Positions 49,366 to 58,426 of a stretch of 60,433 nt of DNA are shown piece after piece. This stretch comes from an uncultured Bacillota bacterium (GTDB taxonomy: Bacteria > Bacillota > Clostridia > Peptostreptococcales > Anaerovoracaceae). The position numbers were made by a program, and so were the translations under genes. The notes under the pieces were generated by a model that made no database searches, was not told where the DNA came from, and worked only from the letters and a program-made list of their open reading frames with translations. The DNA lies in assembly GCA_949292945.1 (NCBI GenBank), contig CASFAX010000007.1:1404-61836 (forward strand), written 5' to 3'. Within the stretch, counting starts at the first letter, position 1, and each line of letters opens with the position of its first letter.

Positions 49366-50013
49366 ATGCTTAGAACAATTCTGTTAGGGCCTCCGGGAGC
49401 CGGTAAAGGCACTCAGGCTGTAAAAATAGTGGAAAAGTACGGTATTCCTCATATTTCCACAGGAGATATATTCCGCGAGAACATAAAGAACGGAACTGAG
49501 CTTGGAAAGAAGGCTCAGGAGTACATGAACAGAGGAGAGCTGGTTCCCGACGAGCTGGTAGTGGAAATCGCCACCGACAGGCTCTTAAAGGACGACTGCA
49601 AAGACGGCTTCCTTCTGGACGGATTCCCGAGAACGGTATTTCAGGCTGAGAAGCTGGACGAGTTTCTCAAGGCTCACGGCCAGAAGCTGGACGTGGTAAT
49701 CGATATCGAAGTGGAAAAGCAGGAGCTGCTTACCAGACTTACTGGAAGACGTGTTTGCAAAAAGTGCGGCGCAAGCTATCACATCGTGAACATACCTCCT
49801 AAGAAAGAAGGCATTTGTGACATCTGCGGCGGCGAACTCTTCCAGAGAGACGACGACACCGTAGAGACCGTTGAGAACAGAATAGAAGTCTACAAGGCTC
49901 AGACGATGCCGCTGGTGGACTACTATAAGAAGGCAGGCAACCTTGCCGAAATCGACGGATCAGGTGATCTCGACAGGGTATTTGCGGATATCGTAAAAGC
50001 GCTGGGTGAGTAA
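49366..50013 (+). CDS. adk: Adenylate kinase with zinc lid
   Basis: Balances AMP, ADP and ATP; 215 residues. P-loop [15 protein letters not shown], and a lid carrying two C-x2-C pairs (CKKCGA and CDICGG), the structural zinc lid of Gram-positive enzymes. The ATG at 49366 is placed 9 nt after GAGGAG; an ATG at 49357 in the same frame directly abuts that site and is unlikely. Confidence 0.97.
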   Translation: MLRTILLGPPGAGKGTQAVKIVEKYGIPHISTGDIFRENIKNGTELGKKAQEYMNRGELVPDELVVEIATDRLLKDDCKDGFLLDGFPRTVFQAEKLDEFLKAHGQKLDVVIDIEVEKQELLTRLTGRRVCKKCGASYHIVNIPPKKEGICDICGGELFQRDDDTVETVENRIEVYKAQTMPLVDYYKKAGNLAEIDGSGDLDRVFADIVKALGE

Positions 50014-50014
50014 G

Positions 50015-50764
50015 ATGATAGTCATCAAATCAAAAGAAGAAATAGGGCTTATGCGTGAGTCGGGCAAGGTAACGGGACATGTTCTCAACGCCCTTGCCGA
50101 CTACATAAAACCGGGGCTGACCACTTTGGACGTTGACGATTTTGTCCGTGAGATAATCACGAGCCATAAGATGATTCCGACGTTCAAGGATTACGGCGGC
50201 TTCCCGGGAAACGCCTGTGTTTCGATAAACGACGAAGTAGTACACGGGATTCCTTCGGCGGACAGAGTCCTTCAGGAGGGCGATATCGTCAGCGTGGACG
50301 TAGGCTCTACCTACAAAGGCTATGTCAGCGACGCCGCAAGGACGTATCCTGTGGGCAAGATAAGCGAAGAAGCCCAGCGGCTTATAGACGTAACACGCCA
50401 GAGCTTCTTTGCCGGCATAAAGTACGCCAGAGTCGGATACAGACTTTCCGACATTTCTCACGCTATACAGTGTGAGGCGGAAAGCGCAGGTTTTGCTGTA
50501 ATAAGAGATTTCGTAGGCCACGGAGTCGGCAGGGAACTTCACGAAGACCCTCAGATTCCAAACTACGGAAAGCCGGGCAAGGGACCGCGCCTTGCAGAGG
50601 GAATGGTCTTTGCCATAGAGCCGATGATTGCCGAGGGCACTTACGAAGTTGAGACCCTGGGCAACGACTGGACCGTCGTAACGGCGGACGGAAAGCTTTC
50701 GGCACATTACGAGAATACTGTGGTTATAAACGATGGTGAGCCTGAGCTGCTTACATTGATATAG
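50015..50764 (+). CDS. map: Methionine aminopeptidase, type I
   Basis: Removes the initiator Met from nascent proteins; 249 residues. Metal ligands are recognisable: Asp and Asp in [19 protein letters not shown], His in [13 protein letters not shown], Glu in FAIEPMI and the last Glu near AHYENTV. The ATG at 50015 lies one base after the adk stop; an in-frame GTG at 50006 would overlap adk. Confidence 0.96.
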   Translation: MIVIKSKEEIGLMRESGKVTGHVLNALADYIKPGLTTLDVDDFVREIITSHKMIPTFKDYGGFPGNACVSINDEVVHGIPSADRVLQEGDIVSVDVGSTYKGYVSDAARTYPVGKISEEAQRLIDVTRQSFFAGIKYARVGYRLSDISHAIQCEAESAGFAVIRDFVGHGVGRELHEDPQIPNYGKPGKGPRLAEGMVFAIEPMIAEGTYEVETLGNDWTVVTADGKLSAHYENTVVINDGEPELLTLI

Positions 50765-50781
50765 GAAGAGGTGTAAACCAA

Positions 50782-51000
50782 ATGGCTAAGAAAGATGTAA
50801 TCGAGGCAGTCGGAACGGTTGTAGACGCCCAGCCTAACGCCATGTTCAAGGTCAGGCTTGAAAACGGATTCGAGGTGCTGGCGCATATTTCCGGCAAAAT
50901 AAGAATGAACTACATAAGAATTCTCCCGGGAGACAAGGTCAAGGTGGAGCTTTCCCCTTACGACCTGACCCGCGGCAGAATCATATGGAGAGATAAATAG
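50782..51000 (+). CDS. infA: Translation initiation factor IF-1
   Basis: 72 residues, one OB fold that occupies the A site during initiation. It has [38 protein letters not shown] and the ending [10 protein letters not shown]. It lies between map and rpmJ, the common Firmicute order. Confidence 0.98.
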   Translation: MAKKDVIEAVGTVVDAQPNAMFKVRLENGFEVLAHISGKIRMNYIRILPGDKVKVELSPYDLTRGRIIWRDK

Positions 51001-51034
51001 TCATTAGACCAGGCAGAATGGAAGGAGTTTTAAT

Positions 51035-51148
51035 ATGAAAGTAAGAGCATCCGTAAAGCCAATCTGCGAAAAGTGCAAGGTTATCAAGAGACACGGTAAA
51101 GTAATGGTCATCTGCGAGAACCCTAAGCACAAGCAGAGACAGGGCTAA
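51035..51148 (+). CDS. rpmJ: 50S ribosomal protein L36
   Basis: 37 residues, the zinc-ribbon form: [20 protein letters not shown] carries the first two Cys, and [13 protein letters not shown] the third Cys and the His. A strong AAGGAG site lies before the ATG. It is followed by a long structured spacer. Confidence 0.97.
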   Translation: MKVRASVKPICEKCKVIKRHGKVMVICENPKHKQRQG

Positions 51149-51270
51149 AAGCCAGTTTAATTTCGCTGCACGAACCGGGTATGCAGCGTGTAAGATAATA
51201 TTTGTTTTTTAGAGCGCCTGTCTATATCACCCCCGGAAAGGTGACGGAAGATAGGAGAAGGAGGAAACGT
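51149..51270 (+). ncRNA. Structured 122-nt spacer between rpmJ and rpsM
   Basis: Hairpin CGCTGCA/TGCAGCG (51164-51188), an A/T-rich stretch with a T6 run (51191-51210), and a second hairpin with CTAT/ATAG and TCACC/GGTGA stems (51222-51254) ending 4 nt before the rpsM ribosome site. It marks the spc/alpha junction and could be an attenuator or a protein-binding leader. Confidence 0.5.
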
Positions 51271-51639
51271 ATGGCTCGTATAGCCGGTGTAGACTTACCA
51301 AGAGAAAAGAGGGTAGAAATCGGTTTAACTTACATTTACGGTATAGGCAGACCTACCTCGCTGGCAATCTTAGAGAAGGCCGGAGTAAACCCTGACACCA
51401 GAGTTAAGGACCTCACAGAAGATGAGGCCGGCAGAATCAGAAAGATTATCGACAGCGAATACGCAGTTGAGGGAGATCTCAGAAGAGAAGTTTCCATGAA
51501 CATCAAGCGTCTCATGGAAATCGGAAGCTACAGGGGCATCAGACACAGAAGAGGCCTTCCTGTAAGAGGTCAGAAAACCAAGACTAATGCCAGAACCCGC
51601 AAAGGTCCAAAGAAGACCGTGGGCAGAAAGAAAAAATAA
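51271..51639 (+). CDS. rpsM: 30S ribosomal protein S13
   Basis: 122 residues, contacts the P-site tRNA and L5. [20 protein letters not shown] and [20 protein letters not shown] are diagnostic. The ATG at 51271 has GGAGG 7 nt upstream; a longer frame from 51202 runs through the leader hairpin and is rejected. Confidence 0.98.
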   Translation: MARIAGVDLPREKRVEIGLTYIYGIGRPTSLAILEKAGVNPDTRVKDLTEDEAGRIRKIIDSEYAVEGDLRREVSMNIKRLMEIGSYRGIRHRRGLPVRGQKTKTNARTRKGPKKTVGRKKK

Positions 51640-51656
51640 GAAGGAGGTAGGAAACA

Positions 51657-52055
51657 ATGGCTAAAGCTGTAAAGAAGACAGTCAGAAAAAAGAAAAGAGA
51701 ACGCAAGAACATTGAAAAAGGCCAGGCACATATCCAATCCACCTTTAACAATACTTTAGTTACTCTTACAGATTCAAACGGTAATGCACTTTCATGGTCC
51801 AGCGCAGGCTCCCTGGGATTCAAGGGTTCCAGAAAGTCTACTCCGTTCGCCGCACAGATGGCAGCTGAGACTGCTACAAAGGCTGCAATGGAACACGGAC
51901 TCAAGACCGTTGAAGTTTTTGTAAAGGGTCCGGGTGCAGGAAGAGAAGCCGCTATCAGAGCGCTTCAGGCTGCTGGTCTTGAAATCACAATGATTAAAGA
52001 TATAACACCGATTCCGCATAACGGATGCAGACCACCGAAGAGAAGAAGAGTGTAA
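51657..52055 (+). CDS. rpsK: 30S ribosomal protein S11
   Basis: 132 residues on the 30S platform. [20 protein letters not shown] and the C-terminal [18 protein letters not shown] are complete. AAGGAGG precedes the ATG. Confidence 0.98.
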   Translation: MAKAVKKTVRKKKRERKNIEKGQAHIQSTFNNTLVTLTDSNGNALSWSSAGSLGFKGSRKSTPFAAQMAAETATKAAMEHGLKTVEVFVKGPGAGREAAIRALQAAGLEITMIKDITPIPHNGCRPPKRRRV

Positions 52056-52070
52056 TAGGAGGGTATAAAA

Positions 52071-52658
52071 ATGGCAGTAAACAGAACACCTGTCCTCAAG
52101 AGATGTCGTTCCCTCGGAATCGACCCTGCATACCTTGGAATCAGCAAAAAGTCCAAGAGACAGGTTAAGAGGACTAACAGAAAAATGAGCGAATACGGAC
52201 TTCAGCTTCGCGAAAAGCAGAAGGCCAAGTTCATCTACGGCATATTAGAGAAGCCGTTCAGAAACTACTACGAAAAGGCAAAAAAGATGAACGGAATTAC
52301 AGGTACAAACCTTATGGTTCTCCTGGAATGCCGTCTCGATAATGTTATATTCAGACTGGGCCTTGCAGCTACCAGAAAGGAAGCAAGACAGCTCATCGTT
52401 CACGGTCACTTCACCGTAAACGGAAAGAAAGTAAGCTCCCCTGGACTGCAGGTTAAGCCGGGCGATGTAATCAAGGTAAAGGAAGCCAGCACCAAATCTC
52501 CTAAGTTCAAGGAAATCAGAGATATGGTAGTTACCACTCCTTCCTGGCTGACAGTAGACGTTGACAAACTCGAAGGTAAGATATTATCCGTGCCTGAGAG
52601 AGATGAAATCGACACACCTGTTGAAGAGCAGCTTATCGTCGAACTGTACTCCAAATAA
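52071..52658 (+). CDS. rpsD: 30S ribosomal protein S4
   Basis: 195 residues, primary 16S binder at the mRNA entry; its S4 domain is seen in LECRLDNVIFRLGLAATRKEARQLIVHGHF-type sequence. The N-terminus lacks the usual four-Cys zinc module. It is an autoregulator in other bacteria. AGGAGG lies before the ATG. Confidence 0.97.
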   Translation: MAVNRTPVLKRCRSLGIDPAYLGISKKSKRQVKRTNRKMSEYGLQLREKQKAKFIYGILEKPFRNYYEKAKKMNGITGTNLMVLLECRLDNVIFRLGLAATRKEARQLIVHGHFTVNGKKVSSPGLQVKPGDVIKVKEASTKSPKFKEIRDMVVTTPSWLTVDVDKLEGKILSVPERDEIDTPVEEQLIVELYSK

Positions 52659-52711
52659 TAAGAAAGCAAAGGCCGTTATTATTACTTTGGAAGAAAGAGG
52701 AGGTTTTTTAA

Positions 52712-53656
52712 GTGATAGAAATCGAAAAACCAACAATATCAAAGACTGTGGACGAAAGCGCACATTACGGCAAGTTTGTCTTAGAGCCGCTTGAAAGAGG
52801 CTACGGCCTTACCTTAGGTAACAGCATGAGGAGAATCCTCCTCAGCTCTCTTCCGGGTGCAGCGGTAACATCCATCAAGATTGACGGCATACTCCACGAA
52901 TTCTCAACTATTCCGGGAGTAAGAGAAGATGTAACGGAAATAATTCTGAATCTGAAAAAGCTTGCAATCAGATTAAACGGGGAAAGCACAAAGCGTGTTA
53001 TCATAAACGCGGTGGGACCTAAAGAGGTTACCGCTGCCGATATTATCGGAGACTCCGAGCTTGAAATATTCAATCCGGATCTTCACATAGCGACTCTTGA
53101 AGAAAACGCAACTCTCGTTATGGAGCTGAACCTGGCAAGGGGCAGAGGCTACGTTCCCGCAGAGCAGAACAAGACCGAAACCACTCCGATTTCAGTTATT
53201 CCGGTGGATTCCATCTTCACCCCTGTGAAAAAGGTGAACTACACCGTTGAGCACACCAGAGTAGGTCAGGTTACCGACTACGACCGTCTCATTCTCGAAA
53301 TCTGGACCGATGGATCCATCTCTCCTGAAGAAGGAGTGTCCATCGGAGCAAAGATCATGCAGGAGCATCTGAACCTGTTCATCAAGCTGGACGATGCGAC
53401 TGACGGCATGGAAATCATGGTGGAAAAGGAAGAAGATCAGAAGGAGAAGGCTCTCGAAATGACTATTGAGGAACTGGAACTTTCCGTTCGTTCCTTCAAC
53501 TGCCTGAAGAGAGCATCCATAAACACCGTCGAGGAACTGACCGAGCGTACCGAAGAGGATATGATGAAGGTGAGAAACCTCGGCAAGAAATCTCTTGATG
53601 AAGTGAAGGCCAAGCTTGCAGAGCTGGGACTCAGCCTCAAGCCGACCGACGAATAG
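52712..53656 (+). CDS. rpoA: RNA polymerase alpha subunit
   Basis: 314 residues: assembly domain (1-230) with [21 protein letters not shown], and the C-terminal domain (about 245-314) with [22 protein letters not shown] and [14 protein letters not shown], which binds UP elements and activators. The start codon is GTG at 52712, with AGGAGG 9 nt before it. This GTG start may limit alpha synthesis relative to the ribosomal proteins. Confidence 0.98.
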   Translation: MIEIEKPTISKTVDESAHYGKFVLEPLERGYGLTLGNSMRRILLSSLPGAAVTSIKIDGILHEFSTIPGVREDVTEIILNLKKLAIRLNGESTKRVIINAVGPKEVTAADIIGDSELEIFNPDLHIATLEENATLVMELNLARGRGYVPAEQNKTETTPISVIPVDSIFTPVKKVNYTVEHTRVGQVTDYDRLILEIWTDGSISPEEGVSIGAKIMQEHLNLFIKLDDATDGMEIMVEKEEDQKEKALEMTIEELELSVRSFNCLKRASINTVEELTERTEEDMMKVRNLGKKSLDEVKAKLAELGLSLKPTDE

Positions 53657-53684
53657 AAGTCAATGCTACGAAAGGAGAAACAAG

Positions 53685-54026
53685 ATGCCAGGATATAGAA
53701 AGCTGGGCAGACCGACAGCTCACAGAAAGGCTATGCTTAGAAATCTTGTAACCGATCTCTTTAGAGAGGGCAGAATTTCTACTACCGACTGCAGAGCTAA
53801 GGAAGCCAGAAGAGAAGCAGAAAAGCTTATCACATTGGCAAAGCGCGGCGATCTCCACGCAAGGAGACAGGTGCTTGCCTACATATACGACGAGTCCGTT
53901 GTAACTAAGCTGTTTGAGGAAATCGCTCCTAAATATGCTGAGAGAAACGGCGGATATACCAGAATCCTCAAGCTGGGACCTCGCAGAGGCGACTGCGCTG
54001 AGGTGGTATTCCTCGAACTCGTTTAA
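53685..54026 (+). CDS. rplQ: 50S ribosomal protein L17
   Basis: 113 residues, last gene of the run. [20 protein letters not shown] and [20 protein letters not shown] are typical. The ATG at 53685 follows AAAGGAG. It ends before a strong terminator. The genes usually following in Firmicutes (ecf energy-coupling genes, truA, rplM) are absent here. Confidence 0.97.
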   Translation: MPGYRKLGRPTAHRKAMLRNLVTDLFREGRISTTDCRAKEARREAEKLITLAKRGDLHARRQVLAYIYDESVVTKLFEEIAPKYAERNGGYTRILKLGPRRGDCAEVVFLELV

Positions 54027-54045
54027 TAACCGCTGAAAAGCTTAC

Positions 54046-54082
54046 AGGCTTCGCGTACGGAAAACGTATGCGGAGCCTTTTT
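54046..54082 (+). terminator. Terminator of the ribosomal operon
   Basis: AGGCTTCGCGTACG pairs with CGTATGCGGAGCCT around a GAAAA loop, followed by TTTTT. Confidence 0.9.
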
Positions 54083-54500
54083 AAATGCCGCTATATAATG
54101 GCGCGGCTGGCGCGGCGCCTCTATCTACGCAGCGCGTCGCCCCTGCGTGGTATGGCATGGCGTCTCAGCGTGGCATGGCCATGGCGTCTCCGTGTGTCCG
54201 CCGCCCCTGCGCTGCATAGTGCCCGATGCTCGGATTCGGTCCATTTTTCAAGACTTACGAGTACAAAAATGCTCGTTTCTACATGAATATATGTCTGAGC
54301 CGACCACGGCAACCCTGAAAAACAGAGCTTTGGTGGTACTATTCAGGTCATATGGTGCGATTTCCTAGCACTTTCGTGCTCGGATTTTTAGAAATTTGGA
54401 CAGAATCCGAGCTTCAGCACGCTTTGTCGCATTTTGGCACATTTTGTCGAGCCTGCCCGTGACGTAATGGCCAGGTCAAAATATTTAGAAATATTAAGAA
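54083..54500. repeat. Intergenic island D: shared hairpin and words with 37.5-37.6 kb
   Basis: A GC-rich section (54100-54215) repeats GGCATGGCGTCTC-like words. GCTCGGATTCGG lies at 54228-54239, TAGCACTTTCGTGCTCGG at 54366-54383, and the hairpin GCTCGGATT/AATCCGAGC at 54378-54412. The last three have counterparts at 37487-37643. No gene is supported between 54027 and 54568. Confidence 0.65.
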
Positions 54501-54508
54501 AAATTAAG

Positions 54509-54537
54509 TTTAACCCTGTGTGTCCAGCTGATATAAT
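54509..54537 (+). promoter_or_regulatory. Promoter of the A-B-B'-A' membrane module
   Basis: TTTAAC (54509-54514), 17-nt spacer, TATAAT (54532-54537), with an extended TGA before the -10. Confidence 0.7.
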
Positions 54538-54568
54538 CTAATCATAAGAGACAGAGAGGGGCTTAAAG

Positions 54569-55114
54569 ATGAACAATGAAAGAAATACAGACAACACCCT
54601 GACGAAAAGAGGAAAGATTATCATAGCAGTCTTCATCGTGCTGGTTTTCGCATTTCTACTGTGGTGGAGGGTGCCCAGAAGCTTTGAAGGAATAACGGGA
54701 TTTAGGGGAATCCAGCCGGAGATGATTTCCTGCATGATTTCACCTGAAGATATCGACGGAGCTTATGCGCGGGTTGTGATTACAGATCCGGAGGAGACGA
54801 CCACCGTAATAAGCTACCTGAAATCGTCAAAATACATACCGGATGTACGGTATCCGCTGAGAGACAGCGTGGTTTCCAGCGATGCCTACGACGGGAGAAC
54901 CATTCACATGTCCATTTCGGACCCGGAGAATGAATACTGGAAGTATCGGATTTCGTTTATTGACTCAAAAGTCATGGCAGTTGACGTCTTTGACCTTGAA
55001 ACGGGCAGCGACGGAGGGGTATATGTGCCGCTGGAGTCTGCACTTTTTGACAGATTATACAGCTACATAGAGAGACTTGAGCCTGAGGAGATTACGGAGG
55101 AGACGCAGGAATGA
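54569..55114 (+). CDS. Module protein A: single-pass extracytoplasmic protein, unknown function
   Basis: 181 residues that I do not recognise. A basic N-terminus (LTKRGK) is followed by one helix (about 15-34), then a large outer domain beginning VPRSFEGITGF, which is shared with protein A' (VPRSFEGITGV). Other blocks shared with A' are SYLKSSKYIPDVRYPL (A': SILTSSGYRKDIRYPF), DAYDGRTIHMSI and the C-terminal FDRLYSYIE (A': FDRLYEYLD). The last codons are very acidic. Its stop overlaps the start of B (ATGA), so the two are translationally coupled. The promoter is strong. Confidence 0.75.
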   Translation: MNNERNTDNTLTKRGKIIIAVFIVLVFAFLLWWRVPRSFEGITGFRGIQPEMISCMISPEDIDGAYARVVITDPEETTTVISYLKSSKYIPDVRYPLRDSVVSSDAYDGRTIHMSISDPENEYWKYRISFIDSKVMAVDVFDLETGSDGGVYVPLESALFDRLYSYIERLEPEEITEETQE

Positions 55115-55755
55115 TGCACGGAGAAACAGGGGACAAAGTGAGCAGAAAGTACAAAGCGCTTTTCGGACTTTCCATTGGAATCGCCGTCACATCGGCTTTC
55201 AGCGGGGATCTGCTGGGAAGCGAACTGGGAGTCAATTTTGTGGCAGGGATAATCGGAAATATATGCAACATAGCATATGGAGTAATCCTCGTCCAGATGG
55301 AAAAAGTGTGCAGAAGGTACTGGAGGGCGGGAATGACCCTGCTCATAGGGGCGGAAGTTATGCTCCTTCTCGATATATTTGCGGATACCGACGTAATGGA
55401 AATTGCATCGGGTGTATATGCAGGCATGGCAATAGTAGCTTTGACCGGCGCCGTATCTCTGGCTGCGACCATACTGGTGCTCTACGCCACCTATTCTGAG
55501 TACAAGGTCCACTCTGAGGTGATGGAGGAGATGGGAAATTCGCTGTCCCGAAAGTGGATGAGTCTGTGGGCTTACACGATTACAGGAAACATACTTATGC
55601 TTTTCGCAGTTATTACGCTGATGGGATACGTATTTGCGTTTGCGACAATACTGACGATTATATCTTCGGTGATGCTTATTGCGGTGTCCATAGTCAGGTT
55701 TGTGTATCTTTACAGGACGATGAAAGCGTTCCAGACCCGGGAAGCCCGGGATTAA
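55111..55755 (+). CDS. Module protein B: six-helix membrane protein, unknown function
   Basis: 214 residues with about six predicted helices. It is a paralogue of B' at 55810: both have an N-terminal RKxxxLFxxSIxIxVxSxxS-type helix, an ICNIAYGVILVQ (B': VCDIVYAVILIQ) segment, YxEYKxHSEVxE near residue 132, and a final helix ending VRFVYLYRTM (B': VKLVYLHRMA). No enzymatic motif is visible. The ATG at 55111 lies inside the A stop codon, and GGAGGAG is upstream. A complex of A with B is likely, by inference from coupling and co-duplication. Confidence 0.75.
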   Translation: MMHGETGDKVSRKYKALFGLSIGIAVTSAFSGDLLGSELGVNFVAGIIGNICNIAYGVILVQMEKVCRRYWRAGMTLLIGAEVMLLLDIFADTDVMEIASGVYAGMAIVALTGAVSLAATILVLYATYSEYKVHSEVMEEMGNSLSRKWMSLWAYTITGNILMLFAVITLMGYVFAFATILTIISSVMLIAVSIVRFVYLYRTMKAFQTREARD

Positions 55756-55809
55756 ATGAGACACAGACGATGTTTTCGTTGATGTGGAACTGAGAAAGGA
55801 TGTGAAGTC

Positions 55810-56574
55810 ATGAGCGTTGAAACAGCAAGAGAGCTGAGCAGAAAAATTAATGTGCTGTTCTGGGTATCGGTGATAATGGTAATTGCAAATGTGCTCAGTG
55901 AAGACTTTGTAAACGAAATCATAGGGTTTTCATTTGCCGGAAACATTGCGGCTGCCGTCTGTGATATAGTGTACGCCGTTATCCTGATACAGATAGGCGG
56001 TATTAACGGAAACTACAGGAAGTCTGGAATAGCATCCCTTGCAATCGGAGCTCTGGGCATTCTTTCGCTTCTGATAGCGGGAGTATCCATATCCGGTGAA
56101 CTTGGTCTGCTGGTTATGTTTATTATCATGGCGATAGCAATTGTGGTGTTGGTTATAGGCATTTACGGCATATACTGCGAATACAAGGGCCACTCAGAAG
56201 TCCTGGAAAGTCTTGATAAGAAACAGTCCGAAGCATGGGAAAAGCTTTGGAAGTGGAATATCGCAGGATATGCATGCATGGCATGCGGCATGATTTTCGT
56301 TACGCTTTCTGTAATTCTGGCACTGATATGCGCTTTTGCAGGTGCAGTCATCACGTTCGTAGTCGGTATAGTCAAACTTGTTTACCTGCACCGCATGGCT
56401 GCTTTTCTAAACGGTTACGATGGAACAGTATCTGAAAGGGCGGCTAGCGAAACGCCTGCCGGAGCAGCACAGACGTCATACGTATATGCAAAACCCGTAA
56501 AGGCGCCGGGAGATGAAGAGACCGGAAAGGGGAATGATACTGATGAAGGAGACGGAGAGAAAGGATTGCAGTGA
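55810..56574 (+). CDS. Module protein B': six-helix membrane paralogue of B
   Basis: 254 residues: the same six-helix pattern as B (about 1-205), plus a 45-residue polar C-terminal extension with a Tyr/Pro/Lys section and a run of Asp/Glu/Gly at the very end. It starts 54 nt after B with an AAAGGATG site. It overlaps the next gene by 32 nt, so coupling to A' is kept, as between A and B but in reverse order. Confidence 0.75.
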   Translation: MSVETARELSRKINVLFWVSVIMVIANVLSEDFVNEIIGFSFAGNIAAAVCDIVYAVILIQIGGINGNYRKSGIASLAIGALGILSLLIAGVSISGELGLLVMFIIMAIAIVVLVIGIYGIYCEYKGHSEVLESLDKKQSEAWEKLWKWNIAGYACMACGMIFVTLSVILALICAFAGAVITFVVGIVKLVYLHRMAAFLNGYDGTVSERAASETPAGAAQTSYVYAKPVKAPGDEETGKGNDTDEGDGEKGLQ

Positions 56575-57082
56575 AAATGCAGGAAGGCTATATGGGGGCA
56601 GGAAGAAGCTGATAGCCGGTGTGGCTCTTCTGACAGTCATAGCGGTATTCATCGCCTGGGTTTTCGTGCCTAGGAGTTTTGAAGGAATAACGGGAGTAGA
56701 GAGTACTGAAGGACTGCGTATCGGTTGCAGCGTGCAGCGAGATACATTTCTGGAAGATTACAGGTTTAAAGAGCTGAGCACCTCGAGAGAGACAGGCGAT
56801 GTAATGAGCATCCTGACTTCATCCGGTTATAGAAAAGACATACGCTACCCGTTTTCCAATTCGGCAATTTCGACACAGGCTTTTGACGGCAGAAACATGC
56901 GGCTGGATTTTTACGACTCGGCGGCGGAAAGGTATATATGTCACATATATCTCATAGACGCAGGGGTTTTGGAGGCCATCTCTTATGAAGATGGCGGAGG
57001 GGAGAAAAGCAGAACCTATGTGCCGACAAACTCTGAGATGTTTGACAGACTTTACGAGTATCTGGACGACATGGCGGTATAA
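56543..57082 (+). CDS. Module protein A': single-pass extracytoplasmic paralogue of A
   Basis: 179 residues: basic N-terminus, one helix (about 22-42) and an outer domain starting VPRSFEGITGV, homologous to A throughout, with some length differences. The starts at 56513, 56534 and 56543 are all possible; 56543 was taken because AAAGGGG lies at a normal distance. It overlaps the end of B'. A terminator follows 7 nt after the stop, closing the four-gene unit. Confidence 0.7.
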   Translation: MKETERKDCSENAGRLYGGRKKLIAGVALLTVIAVFIAWVFVPRSFEGITGVESTEGLRIGCSVQRDTFLEDYRFKELSTSRETGDVMSILTSSGYRKDIRYPFSNSAISTQAFDGRNMRLDFYDSAAERYICHIYLIDAGVLEAISYEDGGGEKSRTYVPTNSEMFDRLYEYLDDMAV

Positions 57083-57089
57083 CAAAATG

Positions 57090-57120
57090 AGCGGATTCCT
57101 GGCAGCGGGAATCCGCTTTT
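57090..57120 (+). terminator. Terminator of the A-B-B'-A' unit
   Basis: AGCGGATTCC/GGAATCCGCT stem, 8-nt loop, TTTT tail. Confidence 0.85.
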
Positions 57121-57139
57121 CGACCTTAGGCGCAAAAAG

Positions 57140-57330
57140 AGGACATCAGGTCGAACAGATTTTCGATGTGAACTGAAGATTTGCAGTTTGAGGTCGAACT
57201 TTTAAGGCTTATGACGGCTTCAACAGGGAGATTTGTTCGACCTGAAGTGTAATTTAAGGCTTCCACATCGAAAAAACGTTCTGTCTAAAGCTCGATAATC
57301 GGGCGTCAGGTCGAACATGGCCTCGAAACT
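57140..57330. repeat. Intergenic island C: GGTCGAAC/GTTCGACC word array
   Basis: The octamer GGTCGAAC occurs near 57149, 57192 and 57309, and its complement GTTCGACC near 57235, usually with CA or TGA next to it. TTTCGATGTG/CACATCGAAA (near 57162 and 57264) and TTTAAGGCTT (57201 and 57253) are also repeated. Spacing is irregular. The rest of the 500-bp gap holds a promoter and the leader. Confidence 0.6.
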
Positions 57331-57404
57331 ATAAGCATGGCACTGAGAAGACGTGACGGCACTAAACCATAATCGCACCCCCCTGATTTTTCCGCACGAG
57401 CCTA

Positions 57405-57433
57405 TTGACAACAGGCGTTTACCGTGGTAGACT
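57405..57433 (+). promoter_or_regulatory. Promoter of the amino-acid ABC transporter
   Basis: TTGACA (57405-57410), 17-nt spacer, TAGACT (57428-57433). The 144-nt leader contains five copies of AATGC-type words (57482-57525), including an AATGCT/AGCATT pair. Confidence 0.75.
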
Positions 57434-57583
57434 TTACATTGTCGCTAGTTTAATGAGTTAAAGCGATAAAGCACGAGAAAATGCCAATAAATGCTAAATG
57501 CTCAATGCCAAATGCTGAGCATTGACGCTGAAAAGCGGCTCGCGCATGATAACTTAAGCTACACGGAAAGGACGAAAAAAGAT

Positions 57584-58426
57584 ATGAAGAAGAAATTACT
57601 TGCAGTTTTCATGGCAGCAGCCATGGTTCTGGGAATGACAGCTCTTACGGCGTGCGGAAGCGATGACGCAGCCAGTGAAGGCGGCGATGCTGAAAGCGAT
57701 GCAGCGGAATCCGATGGCGGTACTATAGTAGTGGGCATCGATGACACGTTTGCGCCTATGGGATTCAGAGATGAGGATGGAAATATTGTAGGATTTGATA
57801 TCGACCTCGCCAATGCCGTAGGCGAGCAGCTGGGCATGGATATGGAATTTAAAGTTATAGACTGGGATGCCAAGGAAATCGAGCTTAAGGCGGGAACTGT
57901 AGACTGCCTGTGGAACGGACTTTCCGTAACTCCTGAGAGAATGGAGGCTATGGCATTTTCCAATAAGTACCTTAACAACAAAATAGTCCTCATGTCCCTT
58001 GCGGATTCCGGAATCGACGTAACTTCAGGCGAGGAACTTGCGGACCTTAAGATAGGAACTCAGGTTGACTCTTCTGCACTGCAGATGCTTCAGGCTGACC
58101 CTGCTTATGACTCGTTTGCGGGAAACATCACGGAATACGACACCTATGATCTTGCGATAATGGATCTTAAGGCCGGAAGAGTAGATGTAATCGCAGTGGA
58201 TCAGGTTCTCGGCGAGTACACCAACAATAACCTTGGCGGCGAGATGAAAGAATGCACTTACGACCTGGGAGACGATTTCTACGCTATAGGATTTGCAAAG
58301 GATAACACGGAGCTGAGAGACAAGGTAAACGATGCTCTTCAGGCTCTCGTGGACGACGGAACGGCTGCTGAAATAAGCGACAAATGGTTCGGTAAGGACA
58401 TAGTAATCTGCGAGCCTATAGAATAA
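57584..58426 (+). CDS. Amino-acid ABC transporter, substrate-binding lipoprotein
   Basis: 280 residues. A lipoprotein signal peptide ends in LTAC, with the lipidated Cys at 24, followed by an acidic Ser/Asp/Glu linker. The binding domain is a family-3 solute-binding fold: GTIVVGIDDTFAPMGFRDEDG, FDIDLANAVGEQLGM and DCLWNGLSVTPERMEAM. It binds a polar amino acid; the ligand is not readable. The ATG at 57584 follows GAAAGGA. It is separated from the permease gene by 198 nt with hairpins, an arrangement that often leads to excess binding protein. Confidence 0.93.
   Translation: MKKKLLAVFMAAAMVLGMTALTACGSDDAASEGGDAESDAAESDGGTIVVGIDDTFAPMGFRDEDGNIVGFDIDLANAVGEQLGMDMEFKVIDWDAKEIELKAGTVDCLWNGLSVTPERMEAMAFSNKYLNNKIVLMSLADSGIDVTSGEELADLKIGTQVDSSALQMLQADPAYDSFAGNITEYDTYDLAIMDLKAGRVDVIAVDQVLGEYTNNNLGGEMKECTYDLGDDFYAIGFAKDNTELRDKVNDALQALVDDGTAAEISDKWFGKDIVICEPIE

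Noticed and set aside
5330..57330. CRISPR array for the word-repeat islands
   Set aside because: Words are only 7-12 nt, occur in both orientations and at irregular spacing; no cas genes are present.
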